Source of the DNA: Sheuella sp. | Lineage (GTDB): Bacteria; Pseudomonadota; Gammaproteobacteria; Burkholderiales; Burkholderiaceae_B | Length of the DNA: 64,000 nucleotides | Assembly (NCBI GenBank): GCA_030650995.1 | Contig: JAUSCY010000093.1 | Span: forward strand, 1 to 64,000 | Direction: 5' to 3' | Shown here: in pieces, positions 17,526 to 26,228 of the stretch | Layout: each line of letters begins with the position of its first letter | Numbering within the stretch: the first letter of the stretch is position 1 | The notes under the pieces: model-generated | The model's database searches: none | Seen by the model: only the letters and a program-made list of their open reading frames with translations | Told to the model about the DNA's origin: nothing | Program-made: the position numbers and the translations under genes

Positions 17526-18424
17526 TAGCGCGCCTCCTGATTGGATTGAAGCATGGGGAAACCAAGTTTTTCGCGTGATTCGTAATAGGCCTGGGCCACG
17601 GCGCGTGAAAGATTGCGGATGCGGCCGATATAGGCTGCGCGTTCAGTTACGCTGATTGCCCCTCGGGCATCCAGCATGTTGAAGGTGTGCGCTGCTTTGA
17701 GGGTGGCCTCGTAGGCTGGCAGGGCGAGGGGGACTTCCATCAGGCGTTTGGCCTGTGTTTCGTAGTCGGTGAAATGCCTGAACAGCATCTCGGCATCCGA
17801 GTATTCGAAGTTATAGGTGGACTGCTCGACTTCATTCTGATGAAAGACGTCGCGATAGAGCACACGGCCTTTTGGACTATCCGTCCAGACCAGGTCGTAG
17901 ACGCTCTCTACACCCTGAAGGTACATCGCCAGACGCTCCAGTCCGTAGGTGATCTCACCCGTCGTTGGTGAGCAGTCCAGACCTCCCACCTGCTGGAAAT
18001 AGGTGAACTGGGTGACTTCCATGCCATTGAGCCAGACTTCCCAGCCCAGACCCCAGGCACCCAGTGTCGGATTTTCCCAGTCGTCCTCGACAAAACGTAT
18101 GTCGTGTTCAGTCGGCGTGATCCCCAGTGCGACCAAGGAGCCAATATAGAGGTCAAGAATGTCAGGTGGTGCGGGCTTGAGCACGACCTGATATTGATAG
18201 TAGTGTTGCAGGCGGTTTGGATTTTCGCCATATCGCCCGTCCTTTGGACGGCGCGAGGGTTGCACGTAGGCAGCGCGCCAGGGTTCCGGGCCGATCGCTC
18301 TGAGGAAGGTTGCTGTGTGCGAGGTACCTGCCCCTACCTCCATGTCATAGGGTTGAAGCAGGGCACAGCCCTGTTTGTCCCAGTATTCTTGAAGGCGCAG
18401 GATAATTTGCTGAAAAGTGAGCAT
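17525..18424 (-). CDS. glyQ: Glycyl-tRNA synthetase alpha subunit
   Basis: The catalytic subunit that activates glycine and charges tRNA-Gly. 299 residues, compared with 303 in E. coli. Seen: [20 protein letters not shown] at the start, [39 protein letters not shown] and [20 protein letters not shown], all diagnostic. The frame is open upstream to 18484, but the conserved N-terminus sets the ATG at 18424. No T-box or glycine riboswitch is apparent in the 137-base divergent region up to the crotonase gene. Confidence 0.97.
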   Translation of the reverse strand: MLTFQQIILRLQEYWDKQGCALLQPYDMEVGAGTSHTATFLRAIGPEPWRAAYVQPSRRPKDGRYGENPNRLQHYYQYQVVLKPAPPDILDLYIGSLVALGITPTEHDIRFVEDDWENPTLGAWGLGWEVWLNGMEVTQFTYFQQVGGLDCSPTTGEITYGLERLAMYLQGVESVYDLVWTDSPKGRVLYRDVFHQNEVEQSTYNFEYSDAEMLFRHFTDYETQAKRLMEVPLALPAYEATLKAAHTFNMLDARGAISVTERAAYIGRIRNLSRAVAQAYYESREKLGFPMLQSNQEAR

Positions 18425-18561
18425 GGAATGTTTTAAAAGCGTAGAAGGCGAATTAACGCGACATTTTAACTTGGGGGCGGGCATGCCGTCAGTTTTGTCC
18501 CGAATCGCCTATGATTCATGAAATTTATTTATTTTTTCTTTAATTTGCATGGAGTTTCAGT

Positions 18562-19329
18562 ATGACAAAGCTGGTCAGCGTCGATTTCATGGATGGTATT
18601 CAGATCATCACGATTAACCGTCCAGAAGCCCGTAATGCCATTTCGGTTGAGACCGCAATCCAGATGTCGACAGCCTTTGACGAAATGGATGCACGCGACG
18701 ATGTCGTGATTGGAATTCTGACCGGCGCGGGCGGCACCTTCAGTTCAGGTATGGATCTCAAGGACTTTGCCCGTACGGGTATTCGCTCCATCGTCGAGGG
18801 AAAGGGTTTCGCCGGACTCAATGAGGCACCTCCGAAAAAACCATTGATTGCCGCCGTTGAGGGATTTGCTCTGGCGGGTGGTTTTGAAATGATGCTGGCT
18901 TGCGATCTGATCGTAGCGGCCAATAATGCGAAATTCGGTCTGCCAGAGGTTAAGCGCGGACTGGTGGCAGGCTCTGGCGGTTTATTGCGTTTGCCCCGCC
19001 AGGTTCCTTACCATATTGCAATGGAAGTCATTCTGACTGGCGATATGTTCACGGCTGAACGCGCGAATCAGTTCGGACTAATTAATGTGATGACCGATCC
19101 CGGACAGGCCTTATCCGAAGCGATCAAACTTGCGCGAAAGATCTGCGAAAATGGACCCATGGCCGTTCAGACTGCAAAAAGCATCGTGAACAGAGGACTT
19201 GATTTCTCGACTGAAGAGATGTTTAAACTCCAGGCACCGTTGATGGACCATATTTTCAAGTCCGAAGATGCACGCGAAGGATCGCTGGCATTTGCTGAAA
19301 AGCGCAAGCCGGTCTGGAAAAACAAATAA
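18562..19329 (+). CDS. Crotonase-family enoyl-CoA hydratase/isomerase
   Basis: 255 residues of the crotonase fold. Seen: NRPEARNAIS near the N-terminus, the oxyanion-hole segment GTFSSGMDLKDF, a second oxyanion element EGFALAGGFEMMLACD containing a glutamate, and the catalytic-glutamate position in FGLPEVKRGLVAGSGG. Both acidic residues expected of a hydratase are present. The ATG is preceded by GGAG at 18552. It lies 40 bases upstream of class I fumarase, possibly co-transcribed. The substrate cannot be told; carnitinyl-CoA dehydratase-like and short-chain enoyl-CoA hydratases are both possible. Confidence 0.85.
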   Translation: MTKLVSVDFMDGIQIITINRPEARNAISVETAIQMSTAFDEMDARDDVVIGILTGAGGTFSSGMDLKDFARTGIRSIVEGKGFAGLNEAPPKKPLIAAVEGFALAGGFEMMLACDLIVAANNAKFGLPEVKRGLVAGSGGLLRLPRQVPYHIAMEVILTGDMFTAERANQFGLINVMTDPGQALSEAIKLARKICENGPMAVQTAKSIVNRGLDFSTEEMFKLQAPLMDHIFKSEDAREGSLAFAEKRKPVWKNK

Positions 19330-19369
19330 TTTAATTTAATCTTATCTAATCGATTAACAGGTATACATC

Positions 19370-20893
19370 ATGTCCGTCACTATTCAGGAAGAAGACTTTA
19401 TATCCTCGATCGCCGATGCGATTCAGTTCATCAGCTATTACCATCCGGCCGATTACATCCGTCATCTGGCACGTGCCTACGAACGTGAAGAAAGCCCGGC
19501 AGCTAAAGATGCGATGGCGCAGATCCTGACAAACTCGCGCATGAGTGCCGAAGGCCGTCGTCCGATCTGCCAGGACACGGGTATCGTCAACGTATTTCTG
19601 AAAATCGGCATGGATGTTCGCTTCAACAGCAAGCTCAGTATTCAGGAGCTGTGTGATGCAGGGGTGCGCCGCGGCTACCTCAATCCTGAAAATCCATTGC
19701 GCGCCTCGGTCCTGAATGATCCGATTTTTGCCCGCAAAAATACTAAAGACAATACGCCCTGTATCGTGAACGTTGAGTTGGTACAAGGCAACAAGGTCGA
19801 CGTCCAGGTCGCTGCCAAAGGCGGTGGTTCGGAAAATAAATCCAAACTTGCGATGCTCAATCCTAATGATTCAATCGTTGACTGGGTCTTGAAAACAGTC
19901 CCGACGATGGGCGCAGGCTGGTGTCCACCGGGCATGCTGGGGATCGGTGTGGGCGGAACGGCTGAAAAGGCAGTCCTGATGGCCAAGCAAGCGCTGATGG
20001 AAGACCTCGACATGTACGAGTTGCTCGAACGCGGTCCAAAAACAAAGCTTGAAGAGTTGCGCATCGAGCTGTATCAAAAGGTCAATGCGCTGGGGATTGG
20101 TGCGCAAGGTCTTGGCGGTCTGACAACCGTGCTGGATGTGAAAATCAAAACATTCGCCACACACGCTGCCTCTTTCCCTGTTGCCATGATCCCCAATTGT
20201 GCTGCCACGCGTCATGCGCATTTTGAATTAGACGGTTCGGGCCCCGCTCATCTGCACCGTCCTTCTTTATCAGACTGGCCAGAAGTCCACTGGGCGCCAG
20301 ATTACAAATCCTCAAAACAGGTTGATTTGAATAATCTGACTAAAGCAGAGGTCGAGAGCTGGAAGCCTGGTCAGACCTTGCTGCTAAACGGCAAAATGCT
20401 CACGGGTCGCGATGCCGCACACAAGCGTATTCAGGATATGCTGGCCAAAGGCGAAAAGCTGCCTGTGGATTTTCATGGCCGGACGATTTACTACGTTGGC
20501 CCTGTCGACCCGGTTGGTGACGAGGTAGTCGGACCTGCTGGTCCAACGACATCGACGCGTATGGATAAGTTCACCGATATGATGCTTGAGCAAACCGGCT
20601 TGTTCGCCATGATCGGCAAGGCTGAAAGAGGCCCTGCAACGATTGAATCGATTCGCCAGCACAAATCTGCCTATCTGATGGCAGTTGGTGGCGCGGCCTA
20701 TCTGGTCTCTAAAGCGATCCGTGGTGCCAAGGTTGTTGGCTTTGCAGATCTGGGCATGGAAGCCATCTATGAATTTGACGTGGTGGACATGCCTGTGACG
20801 GTGGCGGTAGACTCAAAAGGTACCTCGGTGCATACGACCGGTCCTAAAGAGTGGTCAGCCAAAATTGCCGGGATCCCTGTCGTGGTGCAGTAA
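19370..20893 (+). CDS. fumA: Class I fumarate hydratase (iron-sulfur, FumA/FumB type)
   Basis: Interconverts fumarate and L-malate using an oxygen-sensitive [4Fe-4S] cluster. 507 residues in one chain with alpha and beta domains. The three cluster cysteines are C67 (RRPICQDTG), C185 (GAGWCPPGM) and C277 (IPNCAATRH). The beta domain holds GRDAAHKRI and GPTTSTRMD, containing the catalytic Thr region. A length near 500 fits single-chain class I enzymes rather than two-subunit ones. It is followed by a strong intrinsic terminator 26 bases after the stop. Confidence 0.95.
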   Translation: MSVTIQEEDFISSIADAIQFISYYHPADYIRHLARAYEREESPAAKDAMAQILTNSRMSAEGRRPICQDTGIVNVFLKIGMDVRFNSKLSIQELCDAGVRRGYLNPENPLRASVLNDPIFARKNTKDNTPCIVNVELVQGNKVDVQVAAKGGGSENKSKLAMLNPNDSIVDWVLKTVPTMGAGWCPPGMLGIGVGGTAEKAVLMAKQALMEDLDMYELLERGPKTKLEELRIELYQKVNALGIGAQGLGGLTTVLDVKIKTFATHAASFPVAMIPNCAATRHAHFELDGSGPAHLHRPSLSDWPEVHWAPDYKSSKQVDLNNLTKAEVESWKPGQTLLLNGKMLTGRDAAHKRIQDMLAKGEKLPVDFHGRTIYYVGPVDPVGDEVVGPAGPTTSTRMDKFTDMMLEQTGLFAMIGKAERGPATIESIRQHKSAYLMAVGGAAYLVSKAIRGAKVVGFADLGMEAIYEFDVVDMPVTVAVDSKGTSVHTTGPKEWSAKIAGIPVVVQ

Positions 20894-20919
20894 GCAAGAC
20901 CTTGCTTTGATCTTCGCAT

Positions 20920-20950
20920 AAAAAAGCGGCTCATCGTGAGCTGCTTTTTT
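20920..20950. terminator. Bidirectional intrinsic terminator after fumA
   Basis: A hairpin of AAAAAAGCgGCTCA, loop TCG and TGAGCtGCTTTTTT (one internal mismatch) is flanked by an A-run on the left and a T-run on the right. It can therefore stop transcription from fumA (plus) and from the decayed gene at 20985-21303 (minus). Confidence 0.9.
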
Positions 20951-20984
20951 TATAATAAATCCGCATGAACCTGCACCATCTCCA

Positions 20985-21303
20985 TTAAGGCGTGGGGTGA
21001 CTCAATGAGTGTGCGAGGTTAGTCAGATTATGGGGAGTGATGCGTATGCCGCCGCTGCGCGGGCTGTCTATATCTGCAATCAAGAAAAACGTAATTGAAA
21101 TGATCACCGGCAGAGTGAATAAAATTGATCGGTGACTATTGAAATGGTGTGAGCCGAAACCAAATATCACTGAAGTCTGTCTGACTCCAGGCCACTCTGT
21201 TTTTAAAGCGACTCAGCAGCGCACCTCCACACCATACCGAAGCACCCAGAATAGTGAGAGATAAGATCAGGATATAGAGTGGATGATGGTTTAAGGGCCA
21301 CAT
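20985..21303 (-). pseudogene. Collapsed DUF4239 (bestrophin-like domain) membrane protein gene
   Basis: Two coding remnants lie head to tail in different frames. The first, from the ATG at 21303 to a TAG at 21136, reads as a 55-residue membrane-protein N-terminus (MWPLNHHPLYILILSLTILG onward, to WSQTDF). The second, about 21170 to the stop at 20985, reads GFGSHHFNSHRSILFTLP, then VIISITFFLIADIDSPR and IRITPHNLTNLAHSL, which matches from memory the C-terminal end of DUF4239 proteins (LIADIDSPRGG...). The family is roughly 250 residues; the central 150 or so are missing and the frames no longer agree. The likely cause is an internal deletion with the junction near 21165-21175. It is unlikely to make a working product. 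Confidence 0.7.
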
Positions 21304-21334
21304 GAACTTGACGGAATATGAAGTTACGACAGGT

Positions 21335-22966
21335 TTATTCCTGGCTCAGTTTTTCCTGCGCCATTTCTCTTAGTTTAACGCGCTGGAATTTAAGGCCATT
21401 CGCACTGGCTGTTGCCGGAAAAGAATCGATAAACCAAAGCCTGGATGGAATTTTGAACTTCGCGAGCTGTATGCCGACGCGCTGCAGGATGCGGGCAATC
21501 AACTCTTGTTCAGATGCAGCGTGTTGGGCGCCTGGATTTTGAGCAAACTTATCCCGTGCGATGACGAACGCTACGGGTCTGAGTTTTCCATCTATTTCCA
21601 TTCCGACAACCTGCGCGCTTTGGATTTCAGGCTGTTCAGCCAGAACATGTTCGATTTCAGAGGGATCGACTAAAAAACCACCAATACGCATGGTGTCACC
21701 CATTCGGGCTAGATAGACAAAGCTTGCATCTGGCCTCGTATATCCCAAATCGCCTGTTTTAAAGTAACCGTCTATCGTGAATGCGTCGGCGGTGGCATCG
21801 GGATTATTGAAGTAGCCACAAAACAGCGTTGGAGATTTTATTTCGATTTCACCCGCAACGCCGTGGGCGCACAGCTGTGCTGTTTCAGGGTCTCGCGCAC
21901 GAATATGGGCCAGAGGACCCGCAGCTGGCGCGCCCCCGCCTAGTGCGCGCTCTGCAATGGGCAAGTTTGGATTTTGCAAGGCAAACAGAGCTTGTACTTC
22001 GCTCGATCCATACAGTCCCCGCATCGGAAATCCCCGTGGGATCAATGTTTCAGCCAATTCAATAAAGCGCGGACTAAAAGAAGCGAATCCAAATAGCTTG
22101 AGAGATGGAAAAGGTATTTGTTCAGAGGTGTGCGCTACAAACATCCGCAGCATTTCATCACTGCCGAAAATATGCGTGACCAGATGTTGCTCAATGAGAT
22201 TTGCTGCCGTCTCGACATCGAAGAAGTCCATCAGCACGACAGGGATACCTGCTGCGATCGCACCCAGTGCGCTGTTCAGACCAAAAACGCCGCACATAGG
22301 AAGCGCCGCCAGGAGTTTGTTGTCAGGCTGATTGAATTGATAACCTGTTGCAATGTGTCTTGCATGCTCACTCAGGGTACGCTGGCTATGAATAACGAGT
22401 TTGGGACCTTTGGTGGTGCCTGAGGTTGTAAAGAAAACGGCCGGCGCGTCAACAGAAGGTGACGTATGCGACGGATGTGACGACGTAGCGGGGGCCGCGT
22501 TTTGCAGATCCCATTTGATCATTGGTCGTCCCAGCAGTTCTCCAGGGGTATGCTGGTCTGCATCGATTGCCGCGATCTGTTTGAGGTGCGGCAGACTCAA
22601 AGGGTCCGTATCGGCCAGCACTTGCGCAAAGTCGATCTTGCCAAAATTTAACTGCAGGATCAGCAGACTTGCCTGAGAGTTGGACAAAATATATTGCAGT
22701 TCATGACTGCGATATTTTGTATTGACAGCAACCAGTGTCGCGCCGACTCGTGAAAGTGCGAACAGCAGAGCAAGCCACTCAACGCGGTTCACGAGCCATA
22801 CCGCGACACGATCGCCTGGCTGAACACCGTGACGCACAAGCCATTTTTCAGTCAGGCAAACCAGGTGATCAAACTCTTGATACGAGATGGATCGACCATC
22901 CTGTATCAGCATACTTTCGTGCGGGGAATGCTTGAGCTGCGGTTCAAGAAGGGCGTGCAGACTCAA
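21335..22966 (-). CDS. Class I adenylate-forming acyl-CoA synthetase (AMP-binding)
   Basis: 543 residues. Activates a carboxylic acid to its acyl-CoA through an acyl-AMP. Seen: the P-loop TTSGTTKGPK (residues 180-189), LYGSSEVQALFA, the ribose-binding GYFKTGDLG, GGFLVDPSEIEHVL, and the C-terminal domain with the probable catalytic lysine K526 in SANGLKFQR. The fatty-acid/aryl carboxylate type is not resolvable by eye. The ATG overlaps the upstream LivF-type ATPase stop by four bases, so it is the last gene of the importer operon livK-livH-livM-livG-livF-ligase. This suggests that the imported compound is CoA-activated on entry. Confidence 0.88.
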   Translation of the reverse strand: MSLHALLEPQLKHSPHESMLIQDGRSISYQEFDHLVCLTEKWLVRHGVQPGDRVAVWLVNRVEWLALLFALSRVGATLVAVNTKYRSHELQYILSNSQASLLILQLNFGKIDFAQVLADTDPLSLPHLKQIAAIDADQHTPGELLGRPMIKWDLQNAAPATSSHPSHTSPSVDAPAVFFTTSGTTKGPKLVIHSQRTLSEHARHIATGYQFNQPDNKLLAALPMCGVFGLNSALGAIAAGIPVVLMDFFDVETAANLIEQHLVTHIFGSDEMLRMFVAHTSEQIPFPSLKLFGFASFSPRFIELAETLIPRGFPMRGLYGSSEVQALFALQNPNLPIAERALGGGAPAAGPLAHIRARDPETAQLCAHGVAGEIEIKSPTLFCGYFNNPDATADAFTIDGYFKTGDLGYTRPDASFVYLARMGDTMRIGGFLVDPSEIEHVLAEQPEIQSAQVVGMEIDGKLRPVAFVIARDKFAQNPGAQHAASEQELIARILQRVGIQLAKFKIPSRLWFIDSFPATASANGLKFQRVKLREMAQEKLSQE

Positions 22967-23679
22967 TACAGCTCCATCAGTGCCGCGTTGTTATTGAACT
23001 CCTCAGGATTACCTTCTCGGATCAATTGACCGGATTTCATGACAATTACACGGTCGGATATTTTCAGAGCTTCGCGCACGTTTTGCTCGACAATCAGGAT
23101 CGACATTTTGCGCTCTTTCTGAAGCTCCCGGATTGGACCGACTAAATCCTGGAATAGTTTTGGGGCAAGTCCGATCGACGGCTCATCGAGCAACAGGCAC
23201 CTTGGCTGACTTAATAAAGCCCGGCCAAGCGACACCATCTGTTGTTGTCCGCCCGAGAGGGTACCGGCACGCTGATTATAGAATTTTTTAATCATGGGTA
23301 GTACACCCATCACCCACTCAAGTCTGGCTGCTTGCTCGCCCGCCGGGATGCTATTGGCCCAGAAACCAAGTTTCATGATTTCAGCAACGGTTAAACCCGG
23401 AAACACGCCACGGCCTTCAGGCACCAAAGCAATACCCGCAGCATTCATCGCGCGGGCATCTGGTTTGTGAACGACTTGACCCTCCAGAATGACGGCACCG
23501 TCCTCTAATTGAATCAAGCCGAACAGCGCTTTGAGCAGCGTGGATTTGCCCGCGCCATTGTGACCAATCAGACAGAGAACTTCGTTATATCCCAGGCTGA
23601 CATTGAATTGATCAAGAACAGGGCGACCACCGTAGCCGACCCGAAGATTTTTTGCTTCAAGAAAATGAGATGCGCTCAC
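22963..23679 (-). CDS. Branched-chain amino acid-type ABC transporter ATPase, LivF-like
   Basis: 238 residues. Walker A GHNGAGKSTLL, Q-loop, signature LSGGQQQMVSLGRAL and Walker B CLLLDEPSIGLAP are all intact, with the LivF features LVPEGRGVFPGLTV and IRELQKERKMSILIVEQN. One of two ATPases powering import through the adjacent LivH/LivM-type permeases at the inner membrane. It overlaps both neighbours by four bases. The receptor and the attached acyl-CoA ligase suggest an organic acid rather than leucine; this is inference. Confidence 0.93.
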   Translation of the reverse strand: MSASHFLEAKNLRVGYGGRPVLDQFNVSLGYNEVLCLIGHNGAGKSTLLKALFGLIQLEDGAVILEGQVVHKPDARAMNAAGIALVPEGRGVFPGLTVAEIMKLGFWANSIPAGEQAARLEWVMGVLPMIKKFYNQRAGTLSGGQQQMVSLGRALLSQPRCLLLDEPSIGLAPKLFQDLVGPIRELQKERKMSILIVEQNVREALKISDRVIVMKSGQLIREGNPEEFNNNAALMELY

Positions 23680-24428
23680 GAGCGGTCTCCAAAGTAGATG
23701 GCGGCCAGGTGTGGATCTTTCAGAATATCCTGTGAACTGCCTTGGGCGAGCAGTTTGCCTTGATCCAGAAATGCAACGCGATCAGAAAGCTTAATGACAA
23801 TATCCAGATTGTGTTCGATGATGCAGATCGTGATCCCGCGTGCGGCGTAATCACGTAATAACGTGACAAATCGCTCAAATGAGCGCGGATCGAGCCCCGA
23901 TGCAGGCTCATCAAGTAACCACAGCTTGGCCTGACTTGCCATGATGCGCGCAAGGCTCAGGAATTTACGTTCAGCATAGGCCAGGTCAACGGCGCGCTCC
24001 AGACGTTTGTCAGCGAGCTGCGTTTCCTCAAGGATCTCTGTCACGCGTTTTTCTGCCGCTTGACGGCCACCTTGCCAAAGCCAGCTACTGCGCTCCATCA
24101 CCGTCGTGATGTTTTCTTCGACAGTCATCTGGCTGAATAAACGCAGATCCTGAAATGTCCGCGCGATACCCATGCGCGCAATTTTCCAGGGTTCTATGCT
24201 TTTGAGTGGTTTGCCCAGCCAGTGCACGGTTCCGCTTGTGGGGACTAAATGACCAGTGATCAAGTTGAACAGCGTTGTTTTTCCAGCACCGTTTGGTCCG
24301 ACTAGCGTGGTGATCACGCCAGCAGGCAGATCCATCGTGACATCCTGAATGGCTTTGAGTCCACCAAAGTTTTTATTCAGATTACGAATCTGCAGCAGGA
24401 TTTCATGCTGGGTATCTGCGCGCGTCAT
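23676..24428 (-). CDS. Branched-chain amino acid-type ABC transporter ATPase, LivG-like, with altered signature
   Basis: 250 residues. Walker A GPNGAGKTTLFNLITG and Walker B LWLLDEPASGLDP are intact, and the switch histidine is in IIEHNLDIV. The LivG hallmark IARTFQDLRLFSQMTVEENI is present. The ABC signature is unusual: E. coli LivG has LAYGQ, whereas here LAYAERKFLSLAR replaces the conserved glycine with alanine and the glutamine with glutamate. The LivF partner is canonical, so the transporter may have one degenerate ATP site. It overlaps the LivM- and LivF-type genes by four bases each. Confidence 0.92.
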   Translation of the reverse strand: MTRADTQHEILLQIRNLNKNFGGLKAIQDVTMDLPAGVITTLVGPNGAGKTTLFNLITGHLVPTSGTVHWLGKPLKSIEPWKIARMGIARTFQDLRLFSQMTVEENITTVMERSSWLWQGGRQAAEKRVTEILEETQLADKRLERAVDLAYAERKFLSLARIMASQAKLWLLDEPASGLDPRSFERFVTLLRDYAARGITICIIEHNLDIVIKLSDRVAFLDQGKLLAQGSSQDILKDPHLAAIYFGDRS

Positions 24429-25309
24429 GCTGATTTCTCCCTGCTACGACCGCCTACCAGGCCACCAGGACGGAACATCATGAGTAGCACCATGGCCAGA
24501 CCATAGATAATTTGTTGGATTGTGCCGAGTTCGCTTGGGGGCAGGAAAGGCAAATAGGTCAGCGCCGCCGGAAGGGACATGAGTAATGCAGCACCGACAA
24601 CGGGGCCGAACAGTGTTCCTGTGCCGCCAATAATCACCATGGCCATCAGCAGAATTGAAGTTTCAAGCATGAAGCTTTCGACGTTAATAAAGCTCATGTA
24701 AAAGGCGTAAAGAGAGCCCGCTACGCCGGCCAGTCCTGCCGAAACCGCAACGGAAATGGTTTTAACAGCATTGACATGTTTTCCGTAGGATTGGGCGGCT
24801 GACTCGCTGTCACGGATGGCCATCAGGCTACGTCCGAAACTGCCGCGTACCAGCAGTGCTGTAAGCGCCAGCACTACGAGCAACATGACAAGCGCAAGTA
24901 AAAGGAACGCGCCATCGTCATTGAAAACATAACCAAACAGTCTGGGGCGAGGAATGCCGATCATGCCGCCTAATCCTCCCGTGACGGATTTCCATTCAGA
25001 GAAAATAGTGACGCCAATGACTTGTAATCCCATGGATGCTGCTACAAAGTACTCGCCTCTGACGCGCAGTGCGGGTAGGGCGAGCGCCATGGACAGGAAC
25101 GCTGAAATCAATGCAGAGGCTGCCATGCAAATCAGCAGCGAATCTGTACCGTACAGCGCGATATAAGCTGTTGCGTAGGCGCCAACACCGAAAAATATCG
25201 CATGCGCCAGGGAGAAAATTCCCGCATAGCCCATGATGAAATTAAGTGTCAGTGCCAGCATCGCATTGATGCAAAACAGTACCGCAATATTTTGTAAGTA
25301 AGCAAGCAT
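24425..25309 (-). CDS. Branched-chain amino acid-type ABC permease, LivM-like
   Basis: 294 residues, about eight to nine hydrophobic helices. Seen: NFIMGYAGIFSLAHAIFFGVGAY near the N-terminus (the family's GQxSLGHAAF-like element), ALRVRGEYFVAASMGLQVI, the EAA-like LLVRGSFGRSLMAIRDSESAAQSYG coupling region and VIGGTGTLFGPVVGA. It forms the translocation pore with the LivH-like permease 12 bases upstream. It ends in a four-base overlap with the LivG-type ATPase. Confidence 0.92.
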   Translation of the reverse strand: MLAYLQNIAVLFCINAMLALTLNFIMGYAGIFSLAHAIFFGVGAYATAYIALYGTDSLLICMAASALISAFLSMALALPALRVRGEYFVAASMGLQVIGVTIFSEWKSVTGGLGGMIGIPRPRLFGYVFNDDGAFLLLALVMLLVVLALTALLVRGSFGRSLMAIRDSESAAQSYGKHVNAVKTISVAVSAGLAGVAGSLYAFYMSFINVESFMLETSILLMAMVIIGGTGTLFGPVVGAALLMSLPAALTYLPFLPPSELGTIQQIIYGLAMVLLMMFRPGGLVGGRSREKSA

Positions 25310-25321
25310 GATCCGTTTCCT

Positions 25322-26194
25322 TTAAGACACAATGGCTCGACCGTACACACCGCCCGGCCGGAACAGAATGAACAGGAACAGAATCACAAAGGTCACCGCC
25401 TCGCTCCACTGTGGATCAATGACGGCAAGACAGAGATTTTCGGCCATACCCAGCAGCATGCCTGCGACGGCAGCACCGCGCAGGCTGCCTACGCCACCGA
25501 CGATGGTCGCAGCAATACTGATGAGCATGATGTGATTGCCCATTGAGGGGTTCAGCCCCGAAGTCGCTGAGGTAAGAATCGCAGCGGGTACAACGAGTAC
25601 TGAACCAATCAGAAATACATACTGTGAAAGTCTGCGTGGCGTGAGCCCGTAGACTTCAACCAGATTTGGATTTTCACCCAGGGCACGCAGCGCAATACCA
25701 AGATTCGTGCGGGTGAGAAGCCACTGCAAAATAGCAAATGAAATGATTGCGCAAAGAATAATGATCCCGGAGATCGGTGCAATAAATAATCCAGGCATCA
25801 GCTCAATGCTTTTGCTCAGTGGTGTGGTGACGGTCACCATACCTCGACCGAAGAAAATTGAAATCAGGTTTTGAACCACGATTGCCGCACCGAAGGAAGC
25901 GACAAAGACGGTGAAAAAGGAACCTTCGTGACGCTGAATAACGGCATAAACAAAGCGGTCTAGCAGCACGCCGAATAATCCTGCTGCTGCAGCTGAGGCG
26001 ATGGCCGCAATTGGCCATCCCCATTGCAGTACAGAATAAAACTCATAAAAAATAAAACCAGCGATCGTAAACGTCGCCCCATGAGCGGCATGAAAAATAC
26101 GGGTCATGCCAAAGATCAGCGAGAACCCGGCTGCAATCAGCGCATAAAGTGCGCCAGTTTGCAGCCCATTGGCTAATAGTTGGGCAAACAGCAT
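25322..26194 (-). CDS. Branched-chain amino acid-type ABC permease, LivH-like
   Basis: 290 residues, about eight hydrophobic helices. Seen: LQTGALYALIAAGFSLIFGMTRIFHAAHGA at the N-terminus, RTNLGIALRALGENPNLVEVYG (ATPase-coupling loop) and SIAATIVGGVGSLRGAAVAGMLLG, standard for LivH. The ATG at 26194 has a GGAAA-rich site just upstream. It lies 34 bases downstream of the binding-protein gene. Confidence 0.92.
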   Translation of the reverse strand: MLFAQLLANGLQTGALYALIAAGFSLIFGMTRIFHAAHGATFTIAGFIFYEFYSVLQWGWPIAAIASAAAAGLFGVLLDRFVYAVIQRHEGSFFTVFVASFGAAIVVQNLISIFFGRGMVTVTTPLSKSIELMPGLFIAPISGIIILCAIISFAILQWLLTRTNLGIALRALGENPNLVEVYGLTPRRLSQYVFLIGSVLVVPAAILTSATSGLNPSMGNHIMLISIAATIVGGVGSLRGAAVAGMLLGMAENLCLAVIDPQWSEAVTFVILFLFILFRPGGVYGRAIVS

Positions 26195-26228
26195 GGGACG
26201 ATTTCCTTTCTAAATCAACAGATACAAA

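Noticed and set aside
18425-18561. T-box or glycine riboswitch upstream of glyQ
   Set aside because: The divergent region lacks a T-box sequence, a specifier-loop arrangement or paired glycine aptamers.
20985-21170. A stand-alone 61-codon gene on the minus strand
   Set aside because: Its translation matches only the C-terminal end of a larger membrane-protein family and it has no ribosome site; better explained as part of a pseudogene.
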